A stretch of 64,000 nt of DNA. Origin: Torymus aiolomorphi. Its lineage: Eukaryota > Arthropoda > Insecta > Hymenoptera > Torymidae. The notes beneath the pieces are model-generated. The model was not told the origin of the DNA, ran no database searches, and saw only the letters and a list, made by a program, of their open reading frames with translations. The position numbers and the translations under genes were made by a program. This document shows, in pieces, positions 45,800-59,313 of this stretch (positions within the stretch are counted from its first letter, which is position 1; each line of letters begins with the position of its first letter). Where the stretch lies: NCBI GenBank assembly GCA_036365515.1, contig CM070873.1, positions 25,340,585 through 25,404,584 of the forward strand. The letters are read 5' to 3'.

Positions 45800-48700
45800 A
45801 GCAGGATTTTCTCGCCCTGTCCACTTGTCTTTATTCGAAAACGCAATTCTATTTTTACGATAAGAGATCCCTCTCAGTGTCTCTCCTTCGCCGTGTCAAT
45901 TGCTCCCAAATCCCGTCAGGATTCGCCTTAGGCTCGAGTAGCCAGTCAGCGTATGAATCCCTCGCGAATATTTCTTGTAGAGGAGTGGAAGAGGAAAGTT
46001 ATAGAGGATGAATTCTGCGAGGGATCCGAGGAAAAGTCTTGTTCCATTATTTGCTGGCGGCGGGGCTTTAGGTCTCATATGTCTTGTTTGGGGAGTAAGA
46101 AGACGTGATGGTTATAGATACTATTGCGTCGTATTGGAGGTTTAGCTGAATTTCATTGATATTCGTTGCTTTTGTTTTGAAATGTCTGCAGTGTTCCTGT
46201 TATTCTGGGATGATAAAAGTTGAAGTGTATGAATTTTTATATGAAAGTTGGGTTTTATTTATTGAAGACTTTCAGTTATTTAAAGGTGTTTATTCTTTAT
46301 TTTTTTGAACGAACTACCTTTGATATTCCATGAGGGTATACATTTTTGTGAATTTATTTTTATTATTAAAAAATTTCATTTATTGAAAAAATATTTATTC
46401 TTCATTTTTCGAATGAACTGTCTTTGATATACTATGGGGCATATATATTTCGGAATTTATTTTATACTTATTTTTATTTCGCTTTATTTTTCGAATACAG
46501 AATATTGAAGACTGAACAGTTCGCTTTTTTTGCCAATCAATCAAAATGTGAAGAAGAATCATTTTACGTATTATAAGAATTCAAACATTTGTTCATAAAA
46601 GCGGGTTGTTGATTAACCAGCAATTCTGGGAATATAAAATATTTTTCAAATTTTCGCATTATACGATTATAATTATCAATATTTACTGCTTTATTTCATA
46701 AGAGTTCCCGGTACAACTATGAGGTAAACAACAGTAATATGGCATAATATTTTCATTTCTGAATTACAATAATTTATTCGGATCTCTTCCAACATACGTT
46801 TCAAGGAATAAAGGATATTAATTACTAACAAAGCAGAATTCCCATACGCTCAAGATAAAATATTAATCGGGATAATTAATCTTACCATTTCCATCTACAT
46901 CAGATAACGATGTGAACTTGTAAAACTGACGTGAACTTGAAGAATCCATAAAATCTACAATTCAGACAAAAATTTACTTCTGTTGGAATAAAATAATATC
47001 TTTTTCCATTTTCATTTTAAAATGTCAGACCAAATCTTGACTTTATTTCCACTAATTATATAAAATTTAATATTCATTTGGTTAACCTCGTTCGTTTAAT
47101 AAGTTTTTGAAAATTCTCATATTTTAACAAACTTTAAAAAATGGTTTTATTCGCCAACGTTTACATACGTAAAGAGAGTACAAGAGAAAGGAACTGTTTA
47201 AGAAATGATTTTTTCTTCTACTTTTACTTCACAGCCTCGGATAAATTTATCTTTCACTTCGCTGAATTAATTTTTCTTAAATTTCATCCTTCCATAATCT
47301 CCAAGTAAATATTACCATCTTTCTTTACACACGACTCGCATCTCCGCCCGATCGCAAGGACCGCGAAAAAGAATCGCCGAAACCTCGTGCACCCCAATTC
47401 GAGGTACTATTAGAACCTAATAAATGTGCAGCTGCTAGTGCTATATTTCGCGCGTAAAGGCAAATTACACCAAAAAAAATGGACGAGCGTCTTTCATTAA
47501 TCAACTGTGTAAAATGCCGCGTTTTTTCGCTTACTTCGAAACTCCAATGTCGCGTCTCTCTCGGCATTTATATAATATTATATATGCAATTGCGCAGTGG
47601 TTCGAAAACGGGTCCATAACGTTAATGTAATCGTAATTTGTGTGTAAGTACGTGTGTTCGTATGCGAGACGTGTAGAATCGATTCCATAGCGCAGTTGAG
47701 AAGTCGCGCGGCGAGCGAGTTTCTCATTAAAGTTTCCCGTATAGGTAGTTGGGTTGTCATTACGCTATTGGACGCTCTTCGATGAAAAGTTATAATTCTT
47801 TAATCGGGTAACGATAAAAGATACGTTTGGTTTTTTCCTAAATAATCGTTTTCTAATTTTTTTTTATGTCTGGGCTGAGTCATTTTTATAACAACTTACA
47901 ATCCTATACCTTTTTTTAATATTTTCATAATTCTTTTTTTATAAAATATACTCATATTCTTAGAAATTCAATAGCACCAGTTTCAGTTTCTAAAATTTTC
48001 ATAAAATTGCGCATTTTCGTAAAACTACTAAAAAAAGGATAAGTCCTTACTATTAAAATTTTCAGTCTACAGTGTGCAACGTAGTTATTGCATCTTTAAA
48101 AATCTGGTGCATGCAGTTTTCGTACATATTTTATGCTGGGACAAGTCATGCAGTATGGCTGTATTCATGGCTGTTCTGAATAGACGAACAAAATTCGAAA
48201 CAATATTTGTTTCTGTCATGAATTTTTATGATTTCAAGAGTCGCTTTAAATTAGTATTTTAATATTCCAACTATTGGTTGAGAAAATACAGTAAAAAGTT
48301 TACAATTCGTGTAAAGAAAGAAAATATATTAAAATTAAATTTACCAAGTTCAAGGATTATTATATAAAGCATGTTGTTATTTTTTTCGAGTTAATATAAA
48401 AGCGTTGAAAATTGCAGTAAATATTTCAAAATCTCGGGCACCCATTTCAATGTATATCATCGCGCGGTCGTCCTAAGGCTGTTCTATAACTTGCCTTCGG
48501 AGCGCTCCCGCGCTCCTTGATATACTGATCGTAAATTAATACACTATAAGTATGCAACCGATGGTACTATCAGATGATTATAAAATTCTCTATAAAAAGT
48601 TGCAGCTAATGGAGAAAAATATAATTTCTATTTTCATAGTCCCTAAATAAAATCTTTCATATACAAGATTTTTTTTTTCTTTTCCTGCTTTTGATATTCG

Positions 48701-51600
48701 TAGCTCAATAAATTTATCGTGTTCTAATTTCATCTATACTTCAACCTTCCTTGCAAATCGCGAAAACCGACCTCCTTTACGCAATTTACAAGGCGAAAAT
48801 AGTGGAGGGGAAATTTCGCGTTCCTACAAAAAGGGCAGCCGCGCGATTATGTAATGGAATTAAGCTCGGATTTCAGACCGCGAAAATTCAGTTATATCGT
48901 CGCTCAGGTAAGTCGACCTCCCGAGTGTTCGAATCGACGGTTCGATCGCGAGAATTTTTATTGCTCAGGCTCGTCAGACGTCTGTTATAATTCAGCAGAG
49001 GTCTGTTTAGTTTTGTTCTGGAGAATCGGTGTATTGACTTTTGTTTCGTAAACATTGTAAAATATATACTCTATTTCTACAAAACATTAATATGATTTGT
49101 AAAGAAAACTTCTATGAAAATAATTTTTATTTAAAATCAAGTGTATATGCAATATTTATTAACTTTATCTTTTATATATTTGGTACTTTACAAATCTTAT
49201 TTTCGATGCACGGTACAACGACATTTCGAACAATTCCATATGACTAAGCTCGACCCCCTCGTGATAGAAAAAAACACAAACCACCACACTTCCCCTATTA
49301 ATTTCACCTCCAAAAAAAAAGTCCCTACATAGCACCGCTAGGGTTTCGGGTCCGAAACAAGCCATCAATTCACCCGGTAGCAAATAAAAACACGTCTCGC
49401 GCGTCCTATTTTCGCGCACGATTCCGCAGCTGGTCGCGGCTATCGATTGATCGTTAAAACTATAGACGCTTTGTTTTCGCGGACGATGGGGTGCTTTTAG
49501 AGGGAATGAGTTCATCCGTTGAGGCGTCCGCGGGGGTTACGCGGTCGCGCGTGGATAACTTGACGGTCGCCCTGTAGCGGCGACTCTGGTTCGGGTTTAC
49601 GAGGCTGAAAGGTCGTGAAATGTCCAGCGAGGTGATAAAGTGCAGTGGTGACAAGTGAGCGCTCGGTCATTAGATTATTACCATGGCTGAAAATAGAATT
49701 TAAGAGGTTTCGTAGTTTAATTTTTTTATTACTCGGTTTATATTTTCATTAATTTGGTCAGTTTAGGGTCAAAGCAAATGATTATAACTTATCTGGAGCT
49801 TCGATTAACATTTTTCATGATCGAAGTGAAATGGTCTAAGTGTAATTGAGAGGGCTTACTTATTATACCATAATAATGTATATTTAAGCAAAACTTAAAA
49901 TATTACATGCTTTCTGAAGATTAATAATTCGTGTATCTCTTGATTAAATGTATTTTGCCGTCAATTTTCGCGTATCAAGCGTTATAGTTAGCGCAACTGA
50001 TCAACGACAAAATATTTTGAATAAGATATTAGCTTTAATGACTCTCAATATATTGATATCTATTTTTTTATACAATTTTCTTTTCCACGAGCGTCAAAAC
50101 GTAATTTAATTAATGTCAAAGACTTTCGTATAAAAGCGCCCGTAGAAAAATAATTTAATTTAGCTATTTTACTCGTTTTTCCGATGTCATCTACACTGAA
50201 AGTTTGAGTATTTCTTCCGACAGCAATTAACACAAAATTTTTAAGACAATTTAATATTGTTGATGTCACTTTAAAATGTTATATCTAACATATATAAAAA
50301 ATACGGCTTCCTTCGTTTTCTTATAATGAGTATCGTTTAAAATGGTGTATGTAGATTTAAAAAGGGTTTTCAATCTTCTAATCTTCTTAAAAAGTTACAA
50401 TCTTACTTACTTCATTAACAGTTTCTAAAGTTTCCGATTAAATTGTACACTTCATAACTATGGCATGTTCAAAAAAGTTTCCCAAGAAAATGAAACACGT
50501 TTGCGTATTAGTGAGCTAACGATGCTGAGATGTCGTGAGAAAATTCAGGTTAACACTGCATAATCGCGAGCTCCCGTTCGTAATTTTGCACGTAAGGCAT
50601 AAATAATCTAAATGCTAGAAAAAAATAACATAAAGTCTATACTTACTTTGTTGTAATCGTATCGAAAGTGTATGGAAGTCACGAACGTATTTTTTCATAT
50701 AAATACGCTATCCTTCAAAATATCAAATAAAGTGAAAATGAGTTCGCTAAATTATCAAAATAGTATTTTTACAACTAAGATATCTATGTTTGACATTAAG
50801 ACTTCGATTAATCATAAGTTTTCTCACGAAATAAGGTGCAATTGAGGTGAAAATATTTATTTTTCTCAATGCACATTAATGAGAACATTAATGTGCATTA
50901 ATCTGATTGACTATACATTTGTAGTTGGAGTAAAATGATGAAAAGTATATTTTCATTCTAGATTTAACATAATTGTTTGTATAACTGATAATAGTTACTA
51001 AAGTATATCTAAGTTATAAATTTTATAGGAAAGTTTATTTATTTTTTTATTAGCTGAAAAATTGCAAATTAATATCAACCTGTTAATATACTCTTATTAA
51101 TCAAGGTTCATATAAATTATAATTTACATTAAAGCGTGTACGAAAATATGGACTATTATAAATAAATCTAAGATTAATGTGAATATATGAAAAACAAATC
51201 TATATATATATCTAAGAGAAAAAAAATTGAAATGTTTATTAATAAATATAGAATGTATAGTACACTTTTATTTATTATACTAACAAAATATTATCATAAT
51301 AAAATTGTATATTCTTATATTTACAAAGATTACTAAACGATTAACGTAATTTTGATTTTGATGGTACAGAGATTAAGAAAGTAATTGAAAATTCACAATT
51401 ACTATCATTTATAATGATCGTTATTTTATCGAACAAAGGAACAAAAATCCTATAATTTCCAACGTTTTTACTAAGTAGTTTAATAAAAAATTGACATTCT
51501 ATATACACGTTTATATACATCGTAATGACATATATTTTATTGAAAAGAGTCTATATCGTAAAGTCAAACGCTTCTACGTATATACATTAATAGTCGACAA
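45800..51600. other. Intergenic, no gene recognised
   Basis: AT-rich with GC-richer islands at about 45880-46080, 47330-47760, 48760-48990 and 49340-49660. Open frames of 60-116 codons fall on both strands over the islands without domains, signal peptides or plausible splice structure. Confidence 0.45.
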
Positions 51601-53141
51601 TTAGAGTGGGTGTAGGATGTGTATATTAAGAAACATGCGCGCGCGCAAATATCGTGGTCCAGGCTTCAGGATGATAACCAACTCAAGAAAGAACACCATT
51701 TTCCCTCGTGGTTTAAGCCCCCCGTTTCCCCTTTTTCTATGCGCCACTGGCTGAACACAGTGGCGAGATAACTTTCCCGTCTCTCACGTACTGCGAAGGC
51801 TCTGATGAGGTGCAGCTTTCTATCCTTGCATTCCTTTATTTGTGTCATTTTACGACCATGTTTAAAAAGAATCTAATGACTGGCATTGCTTGAAGTTTTA
51901 ACAAAGCGTTCCTTTTGTGATTGTAAAAGTTATTAAACAATTTTATTATATTTTCGCAAAATTTTTACATTTGTTCAAAATAAGTAAAATTATAGTGTTG
52001 TGTAGTAGAAATCTACTTCACATTTTTTAAAGATATTGAACTGTAAGATTTGAAGTTAATTTTCAATAGAGGTGGCGACCAGTTACTTACCTTCGTTGTA
52101 GAAAATCACCTTCGTTTCTTTTTCATCTCGACGTATTATTTTGTTCCTTAAGACTTAAAAAAGAATATATTTCATTGATTGAAAGCTTCATCTCATGAGA
52201 TTCTTCGCTGCGTTTATAATCTGCCTTCTCTAGACACTTTCTAAATACTACAATGGTATAGAATACAATCTAGACGTAGCGTGTAAGAAAAAAAAATGAT
52301 GTAATATTTAAGGTAATCATAAGGAATAAATTTCAAAAGGACGGATATGTATCGCATCTGTATTACTCTCCATTTACTTTTGCGCCGAAGTTGCACGAGA
52401 CCCGAGTGAAAAAAAAAATTAAAGTGCCAAACCGGCACTGGACACGAATCTTGGCAGACTGGCGTGACGCTCTTTTTTACGGATTTTCAAAAAAAAGTAG
52501 AATAATAGCGCTTAATTTCTGCACGAACAACTGTTTCCGTTTCGTACTTTTATAAGATGGACGCTTATTTTTTTTTTTTTTTTACAAACGGAGTTGACGT
52601 TTGATTTACTCGAAATAACAATAGCGATGGCCGTATAATAGAATCACCTGATTGGATACCAGATATACTGGAAACACAACGAAGAAAGACGGAGCAAGGA
52701 TAAAGGAAAAATGTCTGATTCATTGATTTATCGCTTCGGACTGTGTTTTCCCCTCCCGACTTCTCATTCTCGTTCCTCTTTCCTGCGGTGGGTTTGCCAG
52801 TTGAAATATTCGCGTACAAACATACAAACTCTGTCGAGCACCGTAAGGGTCCAAATACTTTGAACTTTGAATCACATTTTTACCACATTCCTATTATTCT
52901 TTTTTTATAATGATTTGAAGAAAGATAAATTTACCATCTCGAAAACTTTTGTATTGTTGTAACGCAAAGGACTGCATCAGCAGTCTACCATCGATTATAA
53001 GCGCACGCAACTTGGAAAAAATAATGTAACACGCGGCTATAGGCATATATACTGTGTAAATAACATGTCAGCTTCCGCATAACGCAACGACGCAACGGCA
53101 GGCGCAGTGGCATATCTTTTTTACGACGGACGCGAGTGAGA

Positions 53142-53183
<42 letters not shown>

Positions 53184-53560
53184 ATCAAATGCAAACTGTT
53201 CCTTCCACTCGACGCTATTACGACACGCGCATCCTCGTTTAGGATACCTAGGTATAATGTAATGTAAGATGTGAGGTGCGCGAGGGTAACGTTATAGAGA
53301 TAAGTATTCACGGGACATAAGAACTTGTACGTGTGTATGTGGTCTGTTTATTGTACATATATATACACATTCACAGGGGAGGAGGCAGTGAATTTAATGT
53401 GAAATTCTAGGTATAATATAATATACTTATGTATCATGTGTACATATATGCGTATATATGCGTTTACCATACAAAATAAAGTATATATATCAACGTTAAA
53501 TTATTAAAATAAAAATAAAGATGATATATTGAAAACTACGATGTGTGTGTGTATTCTTCT
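51601..53560. other. Intergenic, transcript-like mixed-composition block
   Basis: Moderate GC with several poly-T/A runs, a (GT)n microsatellite at 53144-53179 and an AATAAA near 53476. It may be a UTR of an unseen gene, but no coding exon was found. Confidence 0.35.
53144..53179. repeat. (GT)n microsatellite
   Basis: Uninterrupted GT dinucleotides. Confidence 0.95.
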
Positions 53561-54012
53561 TTTTATTTTACTGTTTCCTGTCCGAATAATGAAGGTAAGT
53601 GTAATTTTATTCATCCTATTTAATCTGAAAGGCCAAACAAATGTCACAGTAATAATTGATATAGATAATTCAGTTTTTAAAATTAAAATAATTATGATTA
53701 AAAATCTGAAAACATTAAAAAAACTTTATACCGTATTCTAAAATATTAGTAACAATAGACATTACAACTAACGCAATCATAATCTTAAGATTATTTTATT
53801 CGAAGGTTTTGCAATAGCCTATTATTGTAAGCATACCGAATCTTCGAACTTGTTTTTCTACGTACTCCAGGAAGAAGACAACGACGTCTTCTAGTTTTTA
53901 AGGATGTATTGGATATACAATCGGTATCAGAAGTTAGTTTTTATTTAAAATATCAATAATTTGTTATATGGGGTTGTTTTTTTCTTTTTTATTTGAAAAC
54001 TATGTAGGAGGG

Positions 54013-54532
54013 CATAAGACCAATAGTTGAAGCTCCAAAAATAAGAAATCAGATAAAAATTGTTGAAGTATTTCGACTTTTAAAAATCATATATTCTAAT
54101 ACATTTTTAATTTCATTCATCAAGATGCCGCATCTTCAAATTTTATTCGATTCTTGTTTTTTTGGTCTTATTTTATCCAGGGGAGAATTATTAATAGACC
54201 CACTAACTCAAAAATAAAAAAACTAACTTTATATTTAAGATTATAAACATTTTAAAGTGTACAGTCAACTTAAAAAGTGAGTTCCTTTTTTATAAAACTA
54301 AACTTTAATTAAAATGTAAGGCATATTTTTTATTTTTGAGTTAGTCTATTTATAATTCTCCCCTGGACAAAATAAGACCAAAAAAACAAGAATCGAGTAA
54401 AATTTGAAGATGCGGTACCTTGATGAATGAAATTAAAAATGTATTAAGATATATGATTTTTAAAGTCGAAATACTTCAAAAATTTTCGTCTGATTTCTTA
54501 TTTTAGGAGCTTATATTGCTCATTTGACTTAT
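54013..54532. repeat. 520-bp inverted repeat (hairpin element)
   Basis: Arms 54013-54215 and about 54325-54532 pair well. Landmarks are ATAAGAAATCAGA opposite TCTGATTTCTTAT, and CAGGGGAGAATTATTAATAG opposite its complement. The ends are weak and no target duplication is certain. Probably a decayed MITE. Confidence 0.7.
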
Positions 54533-57156
54533 TTCTCTAAACTTATTTAATAAAAAAGTAGCAAATATGGTTTTACATTTAATTATTAATAATTTTAGTA
54601 ATACTGATATTCAACGCCGATAGTGCAGCCCATATATCCTAAAGAAAGCTGCTGTTGTACCTTTTCCTAAGACTGTATATGTATGCAGGTGTCCATATCC
54701 ACCGGCCCGCATTTACATTTATATTGAACTCCATTTTCTTCGGTTAGTGTGACATCGAAGAAAGCGACATGATTTTTCGTTTTGTGAAATGTGATTATTA
54801 ACGATTTTTAAAACTTTCATTTTGAAGTTATGATTATGTTTGCCTGCAAGTAATACGGTTTTATTTTTTATTTTTATTAAGTATATTAATTGGACTAAAA
54901 AAGTCCTTAATACAAGTATACAAATATAATTAATATTGCGCAGGTGCAATAACTTGCGTTAATTTATAATTTATACATGAATGGTCATACTTTTATTGCA
55001 CTTAATTGCAGTCTGGTTTTCGTTCTTAAATATAACAGTTTACGCAGAGAAGTAGAAAGAACAACTTTTGGACTACTTTTAGTTTTAGAATCAATAAAAT
55101 GGAAGCTATAAAAGACATGTCTTTATTTTGTACATGAACAAAAATGTCAATGCAACCAGAAGATTGTGGTTAATCGAAAAAATATTTATAAACGATTGTA
55201 ACAAACTACTTTAAAATATAAAGAAAGCCAATATCTAAAAATCTGATTATGATACACTAGCAATAAGAAATCACATATCTATTGACATTCTTCAGACATT
55301 CATATAGGGGAGAGTTGCATACTTATGGCTAGCGCCTAAAGGTGGCCATACGCGTTTCTCGCATCTGACAACTATATGATTAGATGTAAAATATTTTATT
55401 TAACATATATTTTGTACCCGATATTTTAAATACGGAATTTACAAAGTTACATGAGCATTTAGTATTGTAACAACAATCACAATGTTAAAAATTATTTTTG
55501 TGTCCTTGTTTCGTTTCTATAGTTGATGTAATATTTCTTTTAATAATTTATACTTCTTCTTTAAACCTTCAGGAATAAATCAACAAGTCTCCGAGTTCAT
55601 AAAACCTCTTGGTGTCTGAATATTATTTAAAATGAAATGACTTTTATCCTCAATTTATTGTGGTTACTCCATTATTGCCCAGTACTGGTCGTGTATTACA
55701 TATTGTCATATGTTGAGTGTGATGCTAACTAAATAAATCATATTTTTTTCTAAATTATGTTAAAGTAAATTAATTTTTAACTTGAATTACACTATGTATA
55801 TCAATTATATACTGTAACTAACGTGATTTTATCATTTTTTAATTTTCCGTTAAAACAATAATAATAATACGTTAATTAATATGAAGATTCTAGCATACTT
55901 TTAAAACATTTTGACATTTATTCCTGTGTATTGAGGATTATTATTGCTCAAAACTCCTTGAAAAATTTGTCCAGAACTGGGAAAAACTTTTTACGGATCG
56001 GGATAAACCAACTTTTTTATTTTTTCAAATAACTTCTTATTATTGTAATAATTGCAAAAAAAGCTAACCCACTAAGGATCCTTCCAAGGATCGTTTTCTT
56101 TTTTGGTATTTTAATTTTAACCCATATTATCATAAGCTATGGCCGAAAATGTTGAAAATGCGTGCCACCACTGGGCAACTCTTCTCTATGTCTAATGTTA
56201 GTACTTCAAAAAATTAAATTTTTCTCTCAAACTTTTTCAGAAACAAATATGTTTTATAACAATAAAATTCACGTTTTTTTTTCAAATAGAGGAGCAATAC
56301 TGTGCACCAATACTAAATTTCTGCAGTTAACACTTTATAATATTCTAGTTTCTACTTCTTTTACAAAGAAACAAATTATAAATCGCCTCTATCTAGATGA
56401 ATAAATAAATGCATGCAAACTATTTAATACCTTGAAGTTACTAAAACAAAACATTTAATTACATCTCAGTATAAAGTTAACAAAAGCATAAGACTTACAT
56501 GTATCTCGTACAAACGCAGAAGAAACAATTTTTTCCTCTCCAATTCAAACAACGAAACCCTATGCCATTTGCAACATCTTATCATTATCGTCAAATGAAA
56601 TACCACATTACGAGCCTTGATTACACACACACACGCACACACATTGTCAATATATCCAACCAAAGGCTTAGGATCATAATTGGAACCCCGGACAAAGGTG
56701 GATCCTTGCACTTTGCTGAGGTGCGGCGCCCGGGCGGCCCCGAATTAGCTGGGCGCAATTGGTGCAAACTCGGCCGGCAAAGTTTCATGCGCGGAATGCG
56801 CTTATCGGCGTGCCATTCATCAATGGACAATGCGGGACGGGAGGGAAGGACAAACTAATCGAACGCAGCCAGAGCTCGACTGGGTTAGCCTCGAAGAGAG
56901 ATTGCCCAAAGTGGCGGTGCACGATGCGTTGGTCTTGGATGGCCTGAGATGATGCACATTGGATTGAATGATTCTTGGGAGAATTGAGAAAAAGGAAGAA
57001 GGCGTAAGTGTCGGTATTATCCGTAATATGCTGAAATTTCAGAAGAGCTAACTTGAGCTAGTTTGAGAAATCACCTTGTTAAGTTGAAATATCTAATATA
57101 CTTGAAATTATAACCAGAATAATTTGAATTCAGGAAGCTTACCATTAAGGTCCAGT
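54533..57156. other. Intergenic, no gene recognised
   Basis: AT-rich. A lone ATAGGGGAGAG at about 55303 resembles an end of the GGGGCAC elements. A GC-rich, unique-looking patch at about 56690-56950 holds short open frames but no domains. Confidence 0.45.
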
Positions 57157-57690
57157 TAGGGAAGAGTGGGGTATGAGCGACACGTACCCTAACTTTACCG
57201 CGATATTTAAATATTAATTTTTAGGTTTTTGATATTAACAAAAAAGAAATATATAACGAAATATCTCAAGAAACAGATGCCTCTTAGTTAAAAAACCTTA
57301 TGTGGAGTATATTTATTTTAAAATTTAAAAAGTTTATAGGTGTCAAAATGCCCTATTTGCCCCATAGATGGGGCACGTGCGTCTTATAGCTGGGGCACGA
57401 ATGTCACGATTAAATACGGGTTAAATTACAGGGATTATGTTCTAAAATTAATTCAACTAGCTCTGTTAGACTTGTTTTTGTAAATACGCACCATTTGTTT
57501 ATTGTACATTACTTAATATTTAACTTAAATAAACTAAGTAGCTCACAGCCAAGATGCAGTCTTATGGCGTAATTTGAGATTAAACAATCAGCTGTTCTAT
57601 TTCGTGCTGGTCCGCCGCACCGTTTTTCATGACGTTCGTGCCCCGCTTGTCTATGACGCTTGTGCACCGAATCATTACCTTTTTTTAATA
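57157..57690. mobile_element. Partial GGGGCAC-type element
   Basis: Starts TAGGGAAGAGTGGGGTATGA, like the ends at 23721 and 61697. Internal GGGGCACGTGCGTC and GGGGCACGAATGTCAC motifs (about 57368-57400) and an inverse CGTGCCCCGC near 57638 fit the family. No matching right terminus was found, so it is truncated or diverged. Confidence 0.5.
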
Positions 57691-57719
57691 TCAACTTTAT
57701 CTATAAAATAATCTTCGTA

Positions 57720-57980
57720 GATTAATAAATAAAAAATAATGTGTTGGATGGCTGGATGCTTGGTGAGGATATGCAGAAATAAAGAAATCACACAACTTTA
57801 AGAACACGTTTAAGTTTATTGAAAGTCTTTCTCACTCTCTCGCACACGTCCGCTCGGTCCAGCGCTCAGGGAGAAGTGGCGCTCGAGGTGACAGCCGCAT
57901 GCAGTGCGAACGGGAGGGCGCTCACTCACACACAGACACTCGACACACACGCGGGAAGCGCGCATACCTTCAACAGAATG
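57720..57980 (-). mobile_element. Possible solo LTR
   Basis: On the minus strand a GC-rich U3/R-like part is followed by GAGAAAGACTTTCAATAAAC (poly(A) signal) and a short T-rich U5-like tail. Ends and target duplication were not defined. It resembles the 12124-12324 segment in layout. Confidence 0.3.
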
Positions 57981-58314
57981 ATATAATGAATAAATTCGAC
58001 AGTTGAAGAAAAGAGAAAATAGACCAAATTTGTTTTCGCATATTTGTTTTTAGGAAATATATTATAACAGCACAGCTTTTTATGTGTATTTCAAATAACT
58101 AAATTTTATAACCGATTCTGAGATTGTGTATGGCTGATTCTCCAAATACAAGGAAATATCATTCTCAGTCATATATCACATTTAAATTTGCAATTTTTGA
58201 ATAAAACAAAAATGTTACCTGATAATTCAAACCCCTTTTTCTATAAAACCACTGCGAAACAATAACAAAATGCTCTCTTTATTGCAAGTATAAAAGGTTA
58301 AAAGAGCTGAAAAC

Positions 58315-58751
58315 GTAACTCCGTCGACTTTCCCATACCAAAAACTAAAATTTGTATAGCTGGTATATCTTGTACAGTGAGAAAAATTTTTTTATACTTG
58401 TTTTATTACAGAAAAACATATTATAAATTACCGAAGATTTAAATAATTATCTTGGCACTTAAATATATAGCCAAACATCGTTCTCCAGCAAGCAAAAAAT
58501 GTCGACAGAGTTTTATAAATGCACATTTCTATATATTAAAAAGATACATAAGAGACAAAAACAATATTAGTTTGCCATTGAAAAGTATTATTGCATCAGA
58601 TATAGTAAGTTTAAAATTAATAAGACGACAAATAATAAGATTAATAGACAACACTATATATAAAATGTAACAAAACTATATATAAAATGTATCGCGTATT
58701 TTAAATCCGCGTAACTCCGTCGACGTAACAAATTTTATATAAAATAGAAAT

Positions 58752-58845
<94 letters not shown>

Positions 58846-58963
58846 CCTTATTGATAAATAAATTAAATTTTTATAAAGGAAGAATTCATTATTCTCTTTT
58901 TAGATAACTATACTTTAAATCCTTCATTTTGATCTAATAATAATTATGTAACTCCGTCGACTT
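58315..58963. repeat. Three copies of GTAACTCCGTCGAC
   Basis: Exact 14-mers at 58315-58328, 58711-58724 and 58948-58961 in the same orientation within AT-rich DNA. No obvious longer repeat unit connects them. Confidence 0.75.
58755..58841. repeat. (TA)n microsatellite
   Basis: More than 40 uninterrupted TA dinucleotides. Confidence 0.97.
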
Positions 58964-59313
58964 TTTTACACGTTAACCTTTGAAAAAACTACGTCCTAGT
59001 AATGATTAAGTTCAACTACCTACAGATTCTTATTTTACAGCTCAAATACTAGATAGAAAAAACAAAATTTCAACCATCTCGATTATTTCAGTAAAAAAAG
59101 TTTCTGAAGTTATTTTTACACTTATTTGAAGAAACAACCATATGTTAAGTTTAATCGAGATTTTATCAGAACTGTGACTGTAACAGCCCGTCATTGTTTC
59201 GATAACACTGACGCACATCCGCGACTGCGCTCTTTCCAGATACAAAGAATGCCTTCAGTCTTATCTTACACTTAAAATTTTGTTCAACGTCGTTTTCATT
59301 ACCAGTTTTTAAA

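Noticed and set aside
56499..56947. 119-codon + frame and neighbours
   Set aside because: Starts in AT-rich DNA with a CA repeat and runs into a GC patch; composition-driven, no domain.
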